Origin: Opitutus sp. ER46
GTDB lineage: Bacteria > Verrucomicrobiota > Verrucomicrobiia > Opitutales > Opitutaceae
NCBI RefSeq assembly: GCF_003054705.1
Contig: NZ_QAYX01000019.1
Coordinates: forward strand, 186,001-250,000
Length of the DNA stretch: 64,000 nucleotides
Reading direction: 5' to 3'
Shown here: positions 8,801-16,756 of the stretch, one piece after another
Numbering within the stretch: position 1 is the stretch's first letter
How the letters are laid out: each line of letters opens with the position of its first letter
Position numbers and translations under genes: made by a program
Notes under the pieces: model-generated
Seen by the model: the letters and a program-made list of their open reading frames with translations, nothing else
Database searches by the model: none
What the model was told of the DNA's origin: nothing

Positions 8801-9915
8801 GATGAGTGGGACGCGCCGGAGCGCGCGGAGGTTTTGGTTGGGCCTTGGGAAATCCGGTTGAGCTGGTCGGCGTACGCGCGCACGCCGGCGCGCAAAGCCT
8901 CGGCGATCTGCTGGCGGTACGCGGGGGTTGCGATCTTGCGCGCCTCGACATCGCTCGAGAGGAAGCCGCACTCGACGAGCGCGCCCGGGCAGCGCAACGA
9001 GCGCAGCACGCCCGCGTGCATCAGCTTCTTGCCGCGGTCCGAGGCCTTGAGGTCGCGCACGAACGGGCGGTGCAGCGCGTGTGCGAGCATCGCGTTCCAG
9101 TAGTCGTAGACATTGCCCGGCTCCGGTTGCCGCTCGGTATCGTCCTTTTCTCCCGGCATCCACGCCTGCGTGGAACGCTGGTGCTGCGGCGCGAAGGTGA
9201 AGATCTCGACGCCCGAGGTCCGCCGGTCGCGGTCCAGCGCATTGTAGTGAATGCTGATGAACAGGTCGGCGCCGGCCGCGCTCGCCGCCGCGGGCCGGTC
9301 CGGGAGTTCCAGGAAGCGGTCGTCGTCCCGCGTGAGCACGACGCGATAGCCGTCGGCCTCGAGCAGCTGTTTCAGGCGGCGCGCGGTGTCGAGCGTCAGC
9401 GACTTCTCGTTCACCTTGAGCGCGTCGTTGACCTTGCCGTGGTCGCGACCGCCATGCCCGGGATCGAGGGCGATCACCTTCGGCGGACGCAGCCGGGGCA
9501 CGCCCACGCCCGGCCGCAGCAGGGGCGCGAGGCAGCGTTCGAAATCGATGCGGCTGACGTACAGCTTGCCGCGCGAGAGCGCGCTCGGATTGCCGAGAAA
9601 CACGCGCAGCCCATTGACCTGGATATCACGCGTATCCGCTTCGATCACGGCGGACGTGCCCGCCCCGGTCAGGGTCAGCACGCGCCCGCGCTCGCTGGCG
9701 GCGACCTTCAGGCCGAGGCGCGCCGCAGCCTGGTCAAGCCGCACGTAGTCGGTGCCGCCAAGACGGACCGTGGCGCCGCTGATCGTGCGCAGATCGACGG
9801 ATGTCCCGGGCCGGGCCGGGGCCACGCGGCTGGAGGCGTTTTCCGCGTCCAGTCGCACGGAGCTCGCGCAGGCAAGCGCGAGCAGCACGAGGCCACGAAA
9901 AGCCGCCGAAGCCAT
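8797..9915 (-). CDS. N-acetylmuramoyl-L-alanine amidase (Amidase_3)
   Basis: Zinc amidase that cleaves the bond between MurNAc and the stem peptide, probably for cell separation or wall turnover in the periplasm. The 372-residue protein has an N-terminal hydrophobic signal (AFRGLVLLALACASS), a copper-amine-oxidase-N-like or AMIN-like region about 40-130, and the Amidase_3 domain from about 145. Ligands and catalytic residues are visible: His about 154 in DPGHGG, Glu about 170 in NEKSL, His about 223 in SIHYNA and Glu about 315 in LVECGFLSS. It precedes the S1/P1 nuclease gene with an ATGA overlap and follows infC by 12 bp, so all three may share a transcript. Confidence 0.92.
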   Translation of the reverse strand: MASAAFRGLVLLALACASSVRLDAENASSRVAPARPGTSVDLRTISGATVRLGGTDYVRLDQAAARLGLKVAASERGRVLTLTGAGTSAVIEADTRDIQVNGLRVFLGNPSALSRGKLYVSRIDFERCLAPLLRPGVGVPRLRPPKVIALDPGHGGRDHGKVNDALKVNEKSLTLDTARRLKQLLEADGYRVVLTRDDDRFLELPDRPAAASAAGADLFISIHYNALDRDRRTSGVEIFTFAPQHQRSTQAWMPGEKDDTERQPEPGNVYDYWNAMLAHALHRPFVRDLKASDRGKKLMHAGVLRSLRCPGALVECGFLSSDVEARKIATPAYRQQIAEALRAGVRAYADQLNRISQGPTKTSARSGASHSS

Positions 9916-9927
9916 GGCGGCGAAACC

Positions 9928-10611
9928 TCAGGCGGTCGGCTGCGAACCGGACGTCTCGTTGTCCTCGGTGTCGCGAATCGGCTCGTCCTCTTCGACTTCC
10001 TCGTCGACGCCAGGGCGGAAGAACTTGGGCTTGCGCTTGTTCACCGGGAGCGGCGTCAGCATGACATTGATGTTGCGCCCGATGAGCTTCGGCTCGGAGT
10101 CCGCGGTGCCCATGCCGGCGAGGTCGGCGACGGCGCGCTTCATGACGTTGAAGCCGATTTCGGTGTGCGCCATTTCGCGACCGCGGAACTTGAGGCGCAT
10201 CTTCACCTTGTTGCCGTTGCTCAGGAACTGCTCGCCGTGGCGGAGCTTGGTCTCGTAGTCGTGCTGCTCGATGCGCGCGGTAAACTCGATTTCCTTGATC
10301 TTCGAGCCGGTCGCCTTCGCGTGTGAGTGCTTCTTCTGCTCCTCGTACACGTACTTGCCGAAATCGATGATGCGGCACACCGGCGGGTTCGCGTTGGGCG
10401 CGAACTCGACCAGGTCAAGGCCGACCTCGAGGGCAAGATTGATGGCTTTCGGCGTGTCCATGATCCCGAGCTGCTTACCCTCGGGGGAAATCACACGCAC
10501 CTGGGGAACCTTGATACGATGGTTGCGGCGGATCGCCGCGAACGGGTCGGTATTACGACGCTGGAAATGGCCAGGGCGGTTGCCGCCGGCGGAGGGAAAC
10601 GAAGTAGCCAT
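9928..10611 (-). CDS. infC: Translation initiation factor IF-3
   Basis: IF-3 binds the 30S subunit, checks start-codon pairing and prevents early 50S joining. The 227-aa protein has a short disordered N-terminal extension, then the N domain (NHRIKVPQVRVI, GLDLVEFAPNANPPVCRI, DFGKYVYEEQKK) and the C domain (KIKEIEFTARI, HDYETKLRHGEQFL, KVKMRLKFRGREMAH). A C-terminal acidic tail (EEVEEDEPIRDTEDNE) goes beyond the usual end. The start is the ATG at 10611; a TTG sits directly before it. The rare AUU start typical of E. coli infC is not seen in frame. rpmI and rplT, the usual partners, do not follow: the next gene is an amidase. Confidence 0.95.
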   Translation of the reverse strand: MATSFPSAGGNRPGHFQRRNTDPFAAIRRNHRIKVPQVRVISPEGKQLGIMDTPKAINLALEVGLDLVEFAPNANPPVCRIIDFGKYVYEEQKKHSHAKATGSKIKEIEFTARIEQHDYETKLRHGEQFLSNGNKVKMRLKFRGREMAHTEIGFNVMKRAVADLAGMGTADSEPKLIGRNINVMLTPLPVNKRKPKFFRPGVDEEVEEDEPIRDTEDNETSGSQPTA

Positions 10612-10855
10612 CAATGAGAGTTCGCTGTGGTATCGGTGTCGGGTTGGCTTCTCGCCGGTAAACTAGACGGGAGCAAGGAGGTTTTTGCAGGGCGGACCTG
10701 GAGGAGGCGACGAAGAATTGCGGGGTTAAGGAAGTTGCGGGACCAAACGATCCTCAGGACCGAAGGCTTTGCAACTCTTTAGGCATTAGGATTTTCCCAG
10801 TCCTGAATTCCGATGGCCCAACACCCGGGCAACAAAGCGGCGGGGTTCCGGGGCT
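10612..10855. other. Leader/intergenic region between iscA-type gene and infC
   Basis: A 244-bp stretch upstream of infC (read on the minus strand) and downstream of the IscA-type gene. It is less GC-rich than its surroundings around 10740-10800. It contains an 11-codon minus-strand frame (10754-10786, MPKELQSLRS) with no clear ribosome binding site. It is a plausible place for the infC promoter and leader, but I could not identify a convincing promoter or known leader structure. Confidence 0.35.
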
Positions 10856-11263
10856 TCAGACGCTGAAGCTCTCACCACAGGAGCAGCTCGCCTTGGCATT
10901 GGGATTGGTGAACTTGAACCCGCCGCCAATCATCGCGTTGGAGTAATCCAAGTGTGTGCCCTTCAGGTACAAAGCACTCTTGCTATCCACCAGGACGGAC
11001 ACGCCGGCCGTAAGCACGACAAGGTCTCCGCGGCGGGGCTCGGGCACGAACTTCATCTTGTAGCTGAGCCCGTTGCAGCCACCGCCGGTGATCGCGATGC
11101 GCAGGTGGTTGCCCTGGTTCTCCCGCGCGATGAGGGCACGCGCCTTGATGCCTGCGGCCTCGGTCAATTGGATCAGGTTCTCGTTGCCCAGTCGCACGCC
11201 TTCCGGGAGCGGAGGGGTGGACGGAGTCGCGGCGGCAGCGGGAAGGAGGGCGGAATCGGACAT
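10856..11263 (-). CDS. IscA/ErpA-type iron-sulfur carrier
   Basis: A-type Fe-S assembly protein that receives clusters and passes them to apo-proteins in the cytosol. The 135-aa protein carries the three invariant cysteines: Cys about 63 in GGGCNGLSY, and Cys about 127 and 129 in the C-terminal SCSCGESFSV. The first 25 residues are an Ala/Pro-rich extension absent from the core family. The ATG at 11263 gives this form; the frame is open further upstream to 11410 but overlaps the 3' end of pdxA and encodes Arg/Pro-rich sequence. The longer, Ala/Pro-rich N-terminus and C-terminal CSCG favour the ErpA/IscA group over SufA, though subgroup is not certain. Confidence 0.9.
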   Translation of the reverse strand: MSDSALLPAAAATPSTPPLPEGVRLGNENLIQLTEAAGIKARALIARENQGNHLRIAITGGGCNGLSYKMKFVPEPRRGDLVVLTAGVSVLVDSKSALYLKGTHLDYSNAMIGGGFKFTNPNAKASCSCGESFSV

Positions 11264-11378
11264 GGTGTTCGCGTCAATCAAGGCAGCAGGTGGGCGCCCG
11301 CAAGGAGCAGCGGTTTTTCCGAAAGGCAATGGCGGCGCTGACGCGCGGTGCGCCCCGCCCGGCTCCGCCGCGAAGCCA

Positions 11379-12374
11379 TCACGCGGAGCGTCGCGCCGCG
11401 CGCGTCGCAATCAGCCGGCGCGCAACCTGGACCGCGTTGGCAAAACTCGTCGGCCGCGCCTCGCCTTTGCCGGCGATCCCGAACGCGGTGCCGTGATCCG
11501 GGCTCGTGCGCACGTGCGCCAGGCCGAGGGTGACGTTCACGGCCTCGTCGAACTCGACCGTCTTCAGCGGCGCGAGGCCCTGGTCGTGATACAACGCGAT
11601 CACCACATCGAATTCGCCGCGCAGTTGTCGCGCGAAGAGCGTGTCGCCCGGCTCGCAGCGCGACAGCCCCGGGAACGTCGGACGCAAATGGTCCAGTGCG
11701 GGATTGATCAGGTCACGCTCCTCCGTGCCGAGGAGGCCCGCCTCGCCGGCGTGCGGGTTCAGTCCGCAGACCCCGATGCGCGGCGGCGTCAGGATGGCGC
11801 CGGCCTGCGCCCATTCGGGCTGCGAACGCAGCGGCGGCAGCGCCGACGCGGGCGGCGCAAACACGCGCGCCAGTTCATCCGCGGCGGCAACCGTCCGGTG
11901 CAGCAGGTGCGGGCCGAGCAGCCGCGGCACGTGATGCAGCGGCACGTGCCAGGTCGCGAGCACCACGCGGAGCCGGCCGCCGCAGAACGCCATCACCGGC
12001 TCACCGCCCCAGCGCGCGGCGAAAAATTCCGTCTGGCCCGGGAAACTGTACCCGATGCGTGCCAGCCACTCCTTGCTCACGGGGCCCGTTACCGTCCCGG
12101 AGAACTCGCCCTCGCGGCAGCCGCTCGCCGCGCGCTCGAGCGCCGCCCACGCAACGAGCGCGCCTTCACCGCTCGGCTTGCCCGGCGTCGCCACGAAGCC
12201 CTCCAACCCGACCGGCACCTTCGTCGCCGGTGTATCCAGTTTTTCCAGCCACGACGCGGGCCCGATCAGCGCCACGTCCGCGGCTTCATCCGGATGCGTG
12301 GCCAGCCACGCCGCGATGACTTCGGGACCAATGCCGGCCGGATCGCCGCAGGTGAATGCGAGTTTGGGAGACAT
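11379..12374 (-). CDS. pdxA: 4-hydroxythreonine-4-phosphate dehydrogenase
   Basis: Oxidises 4-phosphohydroxy-L-threonine in the DXP-dependent route to pyridoxal 5'-phosphate. The 331-aa length fits the family. Motifs in order are GDPAGIGPEV (about 10-19), TGPVSK, the metal-site His in TWHVPLHHVP, GLNPHAGE, YHDQGLAPLK and TSPDHGTAFGIAGKG near the end. The three metal-binding histidines are therefore all present. It lies between lpxA upstream and the IscA-type gene downstream, all on the minus strand, and could belong to a loose operon; gaps are 160 and 115 bp. The ATG at 12374 directly precedes the conserved N-terminal strand (SPKLAFTCGDP). Confidence 0.95.
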   Translation of the reverse strand: MSPKLAFTCGDPAGIGPEVIAAWLATHPDEAADVALIGPASWLEKLDTPATKVPVGLEGFVATPGKPSGEGALVAWAALERAASGCREGEFSGTVTGPVSKEWLARIGYSFPGQTEFFAARWGGEPVMAFCGGRLRVVLATWHVPLHHVPRLLGPHLLHRTVAAADELARVFAPPASALPPLRSQPEWAQAGAILTPPRIGVCGLNPHAGEAGLLGTEERDLINPALDHLRPTFPGLSRCEPGDTLFARQLRGEFDVVIALYHDQGLAPLKTVEFDEAVNVTLGLAHVRTSPDHGTAFGIAGKGEARPTSFANAVQVARRLIATRAARRSA

Positions 12375-12534
12375 GTTGGTTGCGCCCGGATGCAGCCGGC
12401 GGCGGGGGTGAAGGCACCGACCGGAGCTGGGCAGGAGGTTTGGGGATTACCGCCCGGACGGGCGGCGGAGAAAGAAGGAAAGCGGGACCATGGGGCGGAG
12501 ACCGCGAACGCGCCGGAGAAAGGAAGCACGCCGC

Positions 12535-13290
12535 TCAGGCCGACTCCTCCCCTTCCGGGCAGCCGGCCCGCCGCGCGCGGGCGAAGCCACGTTTGCCGCC
12601 CGCGAAGAACTCCAGGAAACGCCGCGCCTCGACGGACTGAAAGGCGCCCGACGCCAGTCGCTCCGCAGCCACGGTGCGGATGTTGCCCGGGGTAAAATAC
12701 ACGTCGTGGAACGCGGCCTTGAGCTCCGCGATCGCCGCCCGGCTGAACCCGCGACGCTTCAGGCCGACGACATTGAACCCGATGATATCGTCGCGCTCCG
12801 CCACCATCGTGTAGTGCGGCACGTCGCGCGTGATCGCCGCGTGCCCCGCGACCATCACGCCCTCGCCGATGCGGCAGAACTGGTGCATCGCCGCCGCGCC
12901 CCCCACAAACGTGAAGTCGCCCACCTGCGCATGCCCCGCCAGCAGGGCGGCGTTGGCCAGCACGACCTTGCGACCCACGGCGCAATCGTGCGCGACGTGG
13001 CTCGAGGCCATGAGAAAACACTCCTCGCCGATCTGCGTGGCTTTGCCCTCGTAGATCGAGCGGTTCACTGTCACGTGCTCCCGGATCACCGTCCCCGCCC
13101 CAATGCGCACGTAGGTCGGAAGCGCCCGATTGAAGCCGAGATACTGCGGATCACCGCCAATCACCGCAAAGGGATGCACGACGACGCGATCGCCAAGCAC
13201 CGCGTGCCGCGTGATGATCGCATGCGCCATGATCTCGCACTCGGCGCCAAGCTGCGCGCCGGGTTCAACGATGGCTGTCGGATGAATCAT
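12535..13290 (-). CDS. lpxA: Acyl-ACP--UDP-N-acetylglucosamine O-acyltransferase
   Basis: First enzyme of lipid A synthesis: it transfers a 3-hydroxyacyl chain from ACP to UDP-GlcNAc. The 251-aa protein begins MIHPTAIVEPGA and continues with hexapeptide repeats of the left-handed beta-helix. It holds the catalytic His in NAALLAGHAQVGD and the signature GGAAAMHQFCRIGEG. The C-terminal helical part (VGLKRRGFSRAAIAELKAAF) is typical. A GTG at 13308 would add six residues, but MIHPTAIV is the standard start. The C-terminal 20 residues are Arg/Gly-rich and not conserved-looking. Presence of LpxA supports an LPS-bearing outer membrane. lpxC, lpxD and fabZ are not nearby. Confidence 0.95.
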   Translation of the reverse strand: MIHPTAIVEPGAQLGAECEIMAHAIITRHAVLGDRVVVHPFAVIGGDPQYLGFNRALPTYVRIGAGTVIREHVTVNRSIYEGKATQIGEECFLMASSHVAHDCAVGRKVVLANAALLAGHAQVGDFTFVGGAAAMHQFCRIGEGVMVAGHAAITRDVPHYTMVAERDDIIGFNVVGLKRRGFSRAAIAELKAAFHDVYFTPGNIRTVAAERLASGAFQSVEARRFLEFFAGGKRGFARARRAGCPEGEESA

Positions 13291-13344
13291 GGGGCGGGGA
13301 TCCCACACACCAAATGCCGGGACGCCAAAGCAAATCCTCGCGGC

Positions 13345-13974
13345 TCACCGACCTTTGCGCCCGCCCAGATCGCGCGCGCCCGGAAGATCCAGCTGCGTAT
13401 CTTTCAGGAGGTCGTAGTTCTTCAAGATGCGCATCACCTGCAGGGTGTCGCTCTTCGCGTAGTTCTGGTTGATCTCAATCTTCTCGATCAGGTCCAGCAG
13501 CATGGCGCGAAACGAGATGATCGCATCGACGCCGCGCGTCTTCAGCATCTCCACACTCTGCGACCGGAACGGCTCCGCGGTCGGCAGGCTGGGCAACACC
13601 AGAATCTTGGTCAGATCGCCCGCCGGGTCCTCCGGCGTATCCGCCGGGAAAAACCGCGCGACCTGTTTCACCACCGTGTCCTCGAGAAACCGGAAGACCT
13701 CCGGGCTGCCCTTGAGCACCGCCGGCGTGAAGACGCCGGTATGCCACGGCTTCACCGAGATCACCGCCTTGTGGACGTAGGCGAGCTCGTTCGAGAAGAG
13801 GAAGAAATCCGGTTTGCGGGCGCCGCGCTGCCACGCCGGGTTGTACACGATGAGATCGATCTCCTCGTCGGCCGCCTTGCGGCGGGCCTGCACCTGATAC
13901 TTCCGCGCCTGCCGGACCAGGAAGCCGTTTTGTTCAAAATACTCGCGGACAATGCCTTCGTCGATGGCGGACAT
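13345..13974 (-). CDS. Uncharacterised protein, possible nuclease-like fold
   Basis: A 209-residue soluble protein from the ATG at 13974 (an upstream ATG at 13992 adds six residues). No signal peptide or membrane helix. It opens with MSAIDEGIVREYFEQNGFLVRQ, then a basic region, then EEIDLIVYNP and, after a spacer, KAVISVKPWHTG. The spacing of the acidic EEIDLIV strand and the VISVK strand is reminiscent of PD-(D/E)XK nucleases, but the Glu expected before x-Lys is Ser here. The C-terminal part is helical (MLLDLIEKIEINQNYAKSD). It lies 54 bp upstream of lpxA on the same strand. I do not recognise the family, and the fold idea is weak inference. Confidence 0.75.
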   Translation of the reverse strand: MSAIDEGIVREYFEQNGFLVRQARKYQVQARRKAADEEIDLIVYNPAWQRGARKPDFFLFSNELAYVHKAVISVKPWHTGVFTPAVLKGSPEVFRFLEDTVVKQVARFFPADTPEDPAGDLTKILVLPSLPTAEPFRSQSVEMLKTRGVDAIISFRAMLLDLIEKIEINQNYAKSDTLQVMRILKNYDLLKDTQLDLPGARDLGGRKGR

Positions 13975-14060
13975 GGCGCGGCCATGATTCACGAGCGCTG
14001 CCGCCTAATCGAGACGGAAATCGGCGCTGCGCCTGACTCCGTCCCCTCTTCTTCGTCCCG

Positions 14061-14086
14061 TTCAGCTTTCAGTCTTCAGCTTTCAG
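14061..14086. repeat. Two copies of a 12-bp direct repeat
   Basis: TTCAGCTTTCAG occurs at 14061-14072 and again at 14075-14086 within a pyrimidine-rich tract in the divergent gap between the minus-strand unknown gene and the plus-strand gene at about 14147. It resembles the other CT-rich tracts of this window. Confidence 0.6.
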
Positions 14087-14146
14087 CATTCCCCTTCGGC
14101 CTTGCTCCGACTCCGGCGAGCTGTTGCCTTGGACGGTCCAGTTTTC

Positions 14147-14554
14147 GTGACCAATCCGCACCCCATCGCTGTAATCGACGGAATGCTCTGCCGGCTCAGC
14201 CTGCGAGGCAACGCGCTGGCCAAGCATGCGCCGCTCGCCACCGCCGTCATGGAATTCCATCACGGCTCCGACCGCATCTACGTGCGCGAACATCCGTACG
14301 GGCTCCTTCCAGGGGTCACCAACCTTTACAGCGTCGACTCCGATTTCCGCCTGCTCTGGCTGGCCGAATGGCCCGCCAGCGAGCCGCCCTGCGCCAAGAT
14401 CGTGGCAGAAACCGCCGCCGAACTGGTCGTGGAGTCGCTCACGGGGTCCACGTTGCGTTTCGATGTCACTGACGGCCGCCTCCTTTCCTGCACGGCCGGC
14501 GCCAAACCGTCCGCCGTGGCATCTCCCGAGGGTCAGCCGGCCAACGCGCGATAG
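14147..14554 (+). CDS. Uncharacterised small protein
   Basis: A probable cytosolic protein of about 135 aa. The frame is open from 14102; candidate starts are TTG 14129, GTG 14147 and ATG 14183. Only the last has a faint purine-rich sequence before it, so the exact start is uncertain. The core reads as a compact beta-rich domain: DRIYVREHPYGLLPG, TNLYSVDSDFRLLWLAEWP and LVVESLTGSTLRFDVTDGRLL. The last motifs look like strands ending in a WD/NHL-like hairpin. No signal peptide, membrane helix or catalytic motif is visible. The 3' end overlaps the convergent PGPGW gene by 22 bp. I do not recognise the family. Confidence 0.6.
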   Translation: MTNPHPIAVIDGMLCRLSLRGNALAKHAPLATAVMEFHHGSDRIYVREHPYGLLPGVTNLYSVDSDFRLLWLAEWPASEPPCAKIVAETAAELVVESLTGSTLRFDVTDGRLLSCTAGAKPSAVASPEGQPANAR

Positions 14555-14946
14555 ACCAGGAATCCGCTGACGGCCGCCATCGCCGCCACCAGCGAGACCA
14601 CCGCGCCACGCGATCCCGGCGACGCCGCGCGCCAGTGATCACGGGCCAACCGCCAGATCCGCCGCCCCCGCACCTCCAGCGCGTCCATCAGCCGGGCGAT
14701 CGTCTTCGACTCGCCGGCCAGCAACGCCCCGCCCGCGACGATGAACAGAACCGCCGGCCCCGGAAACAACACCTCAACCAAGCCGAGCAACAGCAACGCC
14801 ACCGCCGCCACGATCTTCAGCACGCGTTTGCCCATGCTCCGGCCGCCCTCACGTCGGTTGCGTTCAAAGCGGTCCTGGAAGCGGCGCCCCGGCTTGCCGT
14901 GCTTCAATTCGCCCCAGGATCGATGGAGTCGCGAACGCAGTGACAT
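14533..14946 (-). CDS. PGPGW-family small membrane protein
   Basis: A 137-residue protein whose central helix region VEVLFPGPAVLFIVAGGALLAGESKTIARLMD matches the pattern of putative transmembrane proteins of the PGPGW family (PF09656). The first 40 residues are strongly basic and soluble. Two membrane helices span about 43-62 and 63-80, and a third lies near the C-terminus (VVSLVAAMAAVSGFLVYRAL). The ATG at 14946 follows a purine-rich GGGAGAATG-like sequence. Function of the family is unknown. It is convergent with, and overlaps, the unknown gene ending at 14554. Confidence 0.75.
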   Translation of the reverse strand: MSLRSRLHRSWGELKHGKPGRRFQDRFERNRREGGRSMGKRVLKIVAAVALLLLGLVEVLFPGPAVLFIVAGGALLAGESKTIARLMDALEVRGRRIWRLARDHWRAASPGSRGAVVSLVAAMAAVSGFLVYRALAG

Positions 14947-15104
14947 TCTCCCGCTGACCTAGCCCGGGGCCCTTCGTTCGGCGCGCGGATTCCACGGACG
15001 CTCCGGCGTCCTCACGCCGTGGTCCGCAGTCACCCCGAGGCGCCCCCGGTGGGTCCACCTACCCCCGGTCCCGTTGCCAACCCCATATCCAGTCCACCAG
15101 CCCC

Positions 15105-15701
15105 GTGCGAAAGTCGTCGGTTGTGAACCTACGACGGACAGCGACCTGCCTGTACCTCGCGCCGCTGCTGGCGCTGGGAGGCGTGAGCTGTCTGCACGCC
15201 GGCGCCATCCCGTATATCGTTCCGCCGGAGACGCCGCAGACGTTTTCACCAACCCGCCCCTCCAGTATCGCCGCCCCATCCATCCTCGTTTCGATCCCGA
15301 AGTACGAACTCAGCGACGCCGATCGGCAGACCATCGCCGCGTGCCTCATTCTCGAGGCCGCCTCCCAGGGCGACTTCGGCATGCGCGCCGTGATGTCCGT
15401 CATCCGCAACCGCGCGCGCGAGTTACCCGAGCTCTTCGTGCCCACCGTGATGAAGGGAAAGCAGTTCAGCGCCCTCAACAGCGTCACCTCGGGACGCGAG
15501 TCGCTCCGCCGGCTGGTCGCCCGCGCCCAGCGCGATCGCATGTGGCCCGTCGCGCTGCGGATCGTGGATGAGGCCGCGGGACCCAAGTGGCACGACCCAA
15601 CCGGCGGCGCCACCCACTACACCCGCACCGGCGAACGCACGACCTGGACGCGTTCCCTGGCCCGCACCACTACGATCGGCCGCCACGCGTTTTACCGCTA
15701 A
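15105..15701 (+). CDS. Exported cell wall hydrolase, SleB-like
   Basis: Predicted peptidoglycan hydrolase of the Hydrolase_2 (SleB) family. The 198-aa frame starts at GTG 15105; a second GTG at 15123 would give a cleaner signal peptide beginning with Asn-Leu-Arg-Arg. A hydrophobic export signal (about 16-33) is followed by a short linker and the catalytic domain from about 70. In ACLILEAASQGDFGMRAVMSVIRNRAR the Glu is the expected catalytic acid. The domain continues with GKQFSAL and ends with ATHYTRTG. SleB enzymes were named from spore germination, but this family is widespread in non-spore formers. It converges with the PEBP gene 3 bp away. Confidence 0.85.
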   Translation: MRKSSVVNLRRTATCLYLAPLLALGGVSCLHAGAIPYIVPPETPQTFSPTRPSSIAAPSILVSIPKYELSDADRQTIAACLILEAASQGDFGMRAVMSVIRNRARELPELFVPTVMKGKQFSALNSVTSGRESLRRLVARAQRDRMWPVALRIVDEAAGPKWHDPTGGATHYTRTGERTTWTRSLARTTTIGRHAFYR

Positions 15702-15704
15702 GGC

Positions 15705-16160
15705 TCAGACAACTTCGCTCGTGTGCGGGGCGTAGCGGCCCATGTACTCGGCCTCGGCGATCACATGCCCCTCCATCGCGCGCTCCAGTTGCGCCCGGTC
15801 AATCCCAGGCTCCCGGTCCACACGCTGGTCCAGGGCATGGAGACGGAAGAAGTAGCGGTGTTCGCGGTCGGGCGGCTGGGGCCCCCCGTACCGCGTGTCG
15901 CCCCAACTGTTCCTCCCCTGTCGGCCGTGCGTCGGCACGGTGTTCTCGTCGACCCGCGTGACCCGTGGATCGATGTCGTAGACCACCCAATGCGTGAAGA
16001 GTCCGCTCGGCGCGTCGGGATCATCCACGATCAGCACCAAGCTCACCGCCCCGCGGGGCACGTCCGCGAACGCCATGCCCGGGCTGCGATTGCCGCCCCG
16101 TTTCGAGTACTGCGCGGGAATCACACCCCCCGACGCAAAGGCGTTGACCACGATCTTCAT
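15705..16160 (-). CDS. YbhB/YbcL-type PEBP family protein
   Basis: A 151-residue phosphatidylethanolamine-binding-protein homologue. Conserved anion-pocket segments are visible: VLIVDDPDAPSGLFTHWVVYDIDP (with the DPDAP and HW pairs), the central GRNSWGDTRYGGPQPP, then HRYFFRLHALD. This layout matches bacterial YbhB/YbcL proteins, whose ligands are poorly defined. The ATG at 16160 gives the family length; no signal peptide is present, so it is cytosolic. It sits just downstream of a host-attachment-family gene and Ohr on the same strand, a small-protein stress neighbourhood; functional linkage is inference. Confidence 0.9.
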   Translation of the reverse strand: MKIVVNAFASGGVIPAQYSKRGGNRSPGMAFADVPRGAVSLVLIVDDPDAPSGLFTHWVVYDIDPRVTRVDENTVPTHGRQGRNSWGDTRYGGPQPPDREHRYFFRLHALDQRVDREPGIDRAQLERAMEGHVIAEAEYMGRYAPHTSEVV

Positions 16161-16255
16161 GTTACCCCTTGTCCCGGCATCCGTACGCCAGGCATCCGCC
16201 CTCGCAGTGAAGGCGGACGCCGATTTGAATTCTGTGACCGCCAGTCGGGCCCGGC

Positions 16256-16753
16256 TCAATGTCGGCCCGCGGCCTCGACAAAGTGCGCCCGGACGTCCTC
16301 GGCCGGCTGGTTGACCAGGTCCTTGCTGATGGTGCGCCGCAACTGCGTGCGAACCTTCGGCGACAACTGCTCCACCACCGCGCTTCTGAACTCGGGGGCG
16401 CCGGCGAAGTCCCACGTCGCGCCGCCGCGCGAGGCAAAGAACGCCTCGATCTCCGCGGCCACATCCCGCACCCGGCGGCGGTTCTCTTCGCGCTGCATCG
16501 GCAGCCGCTCGTCGATGGACATGCCGGTGCGCGCGACGGCTGCGCCCGGGGCGCCCGTTGCCGCCGCCTGGTGCTTCGATCCCTGGAAGCGACCGGCCAT
16601 CGCGGTATCGCGAGCATTGTAGCTCTGCCGCCCCGCCGGGAAGTCCATCGCTTCAACCTGCTGCAGCCCCGGCATCCGTTGTCCTGGTTCGTTGCGTTCG
16701 AGGTAGACCCGCAGGTGGCCGTTATCCGCCGTGACGAAGTAGTGTTCGCTCAT
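16256..16753 (-). CDS. Host-attachment family protein (PF10116-like)
   Basis: A 165-residue cytosolic protein resembling the 'protein required for attachment to host cells' family. The pattern is an N-terminal beta-strand with DNGHLRVYL, the middle GRFQGSKHQA, then a helical C-terminal half with EENRRRVRDVAAEIEAFF and DFAGAPEFRSAVVEQL, ending KDLVNQPAEDV. The family fold is related to release-factor-1-like (eRF1 domain 2-like) proteins and its real job in free-living bacteria is unclear, so the name should not be taken literally. It starts 3 bp after the stop of ohr and is likely co-transcribed with it. Confidence 0.7.
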   Translation of the reverse strand: MSEHYFVTADNGHLRVYLERNEPGQRMPGLQQVEAMDFPAGRQSYNARDTAMAGRFQGSKHQAAATGAPGAAVARTGMSIDERLPMQREENRRRVRDVAAEIEAFFASRGGATWDFAGAPEFRSAVVEQLSPKVRTQLRRTISKDLVNQPAEDVRAHFVEAAGRH

Positions 16754-16756
16754 GAT

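Noticed and set aside
10754-10786. Ten-residue leader peptide upstream of infC
   Set aside because: No ribosome binding site and too short to support without expression data.
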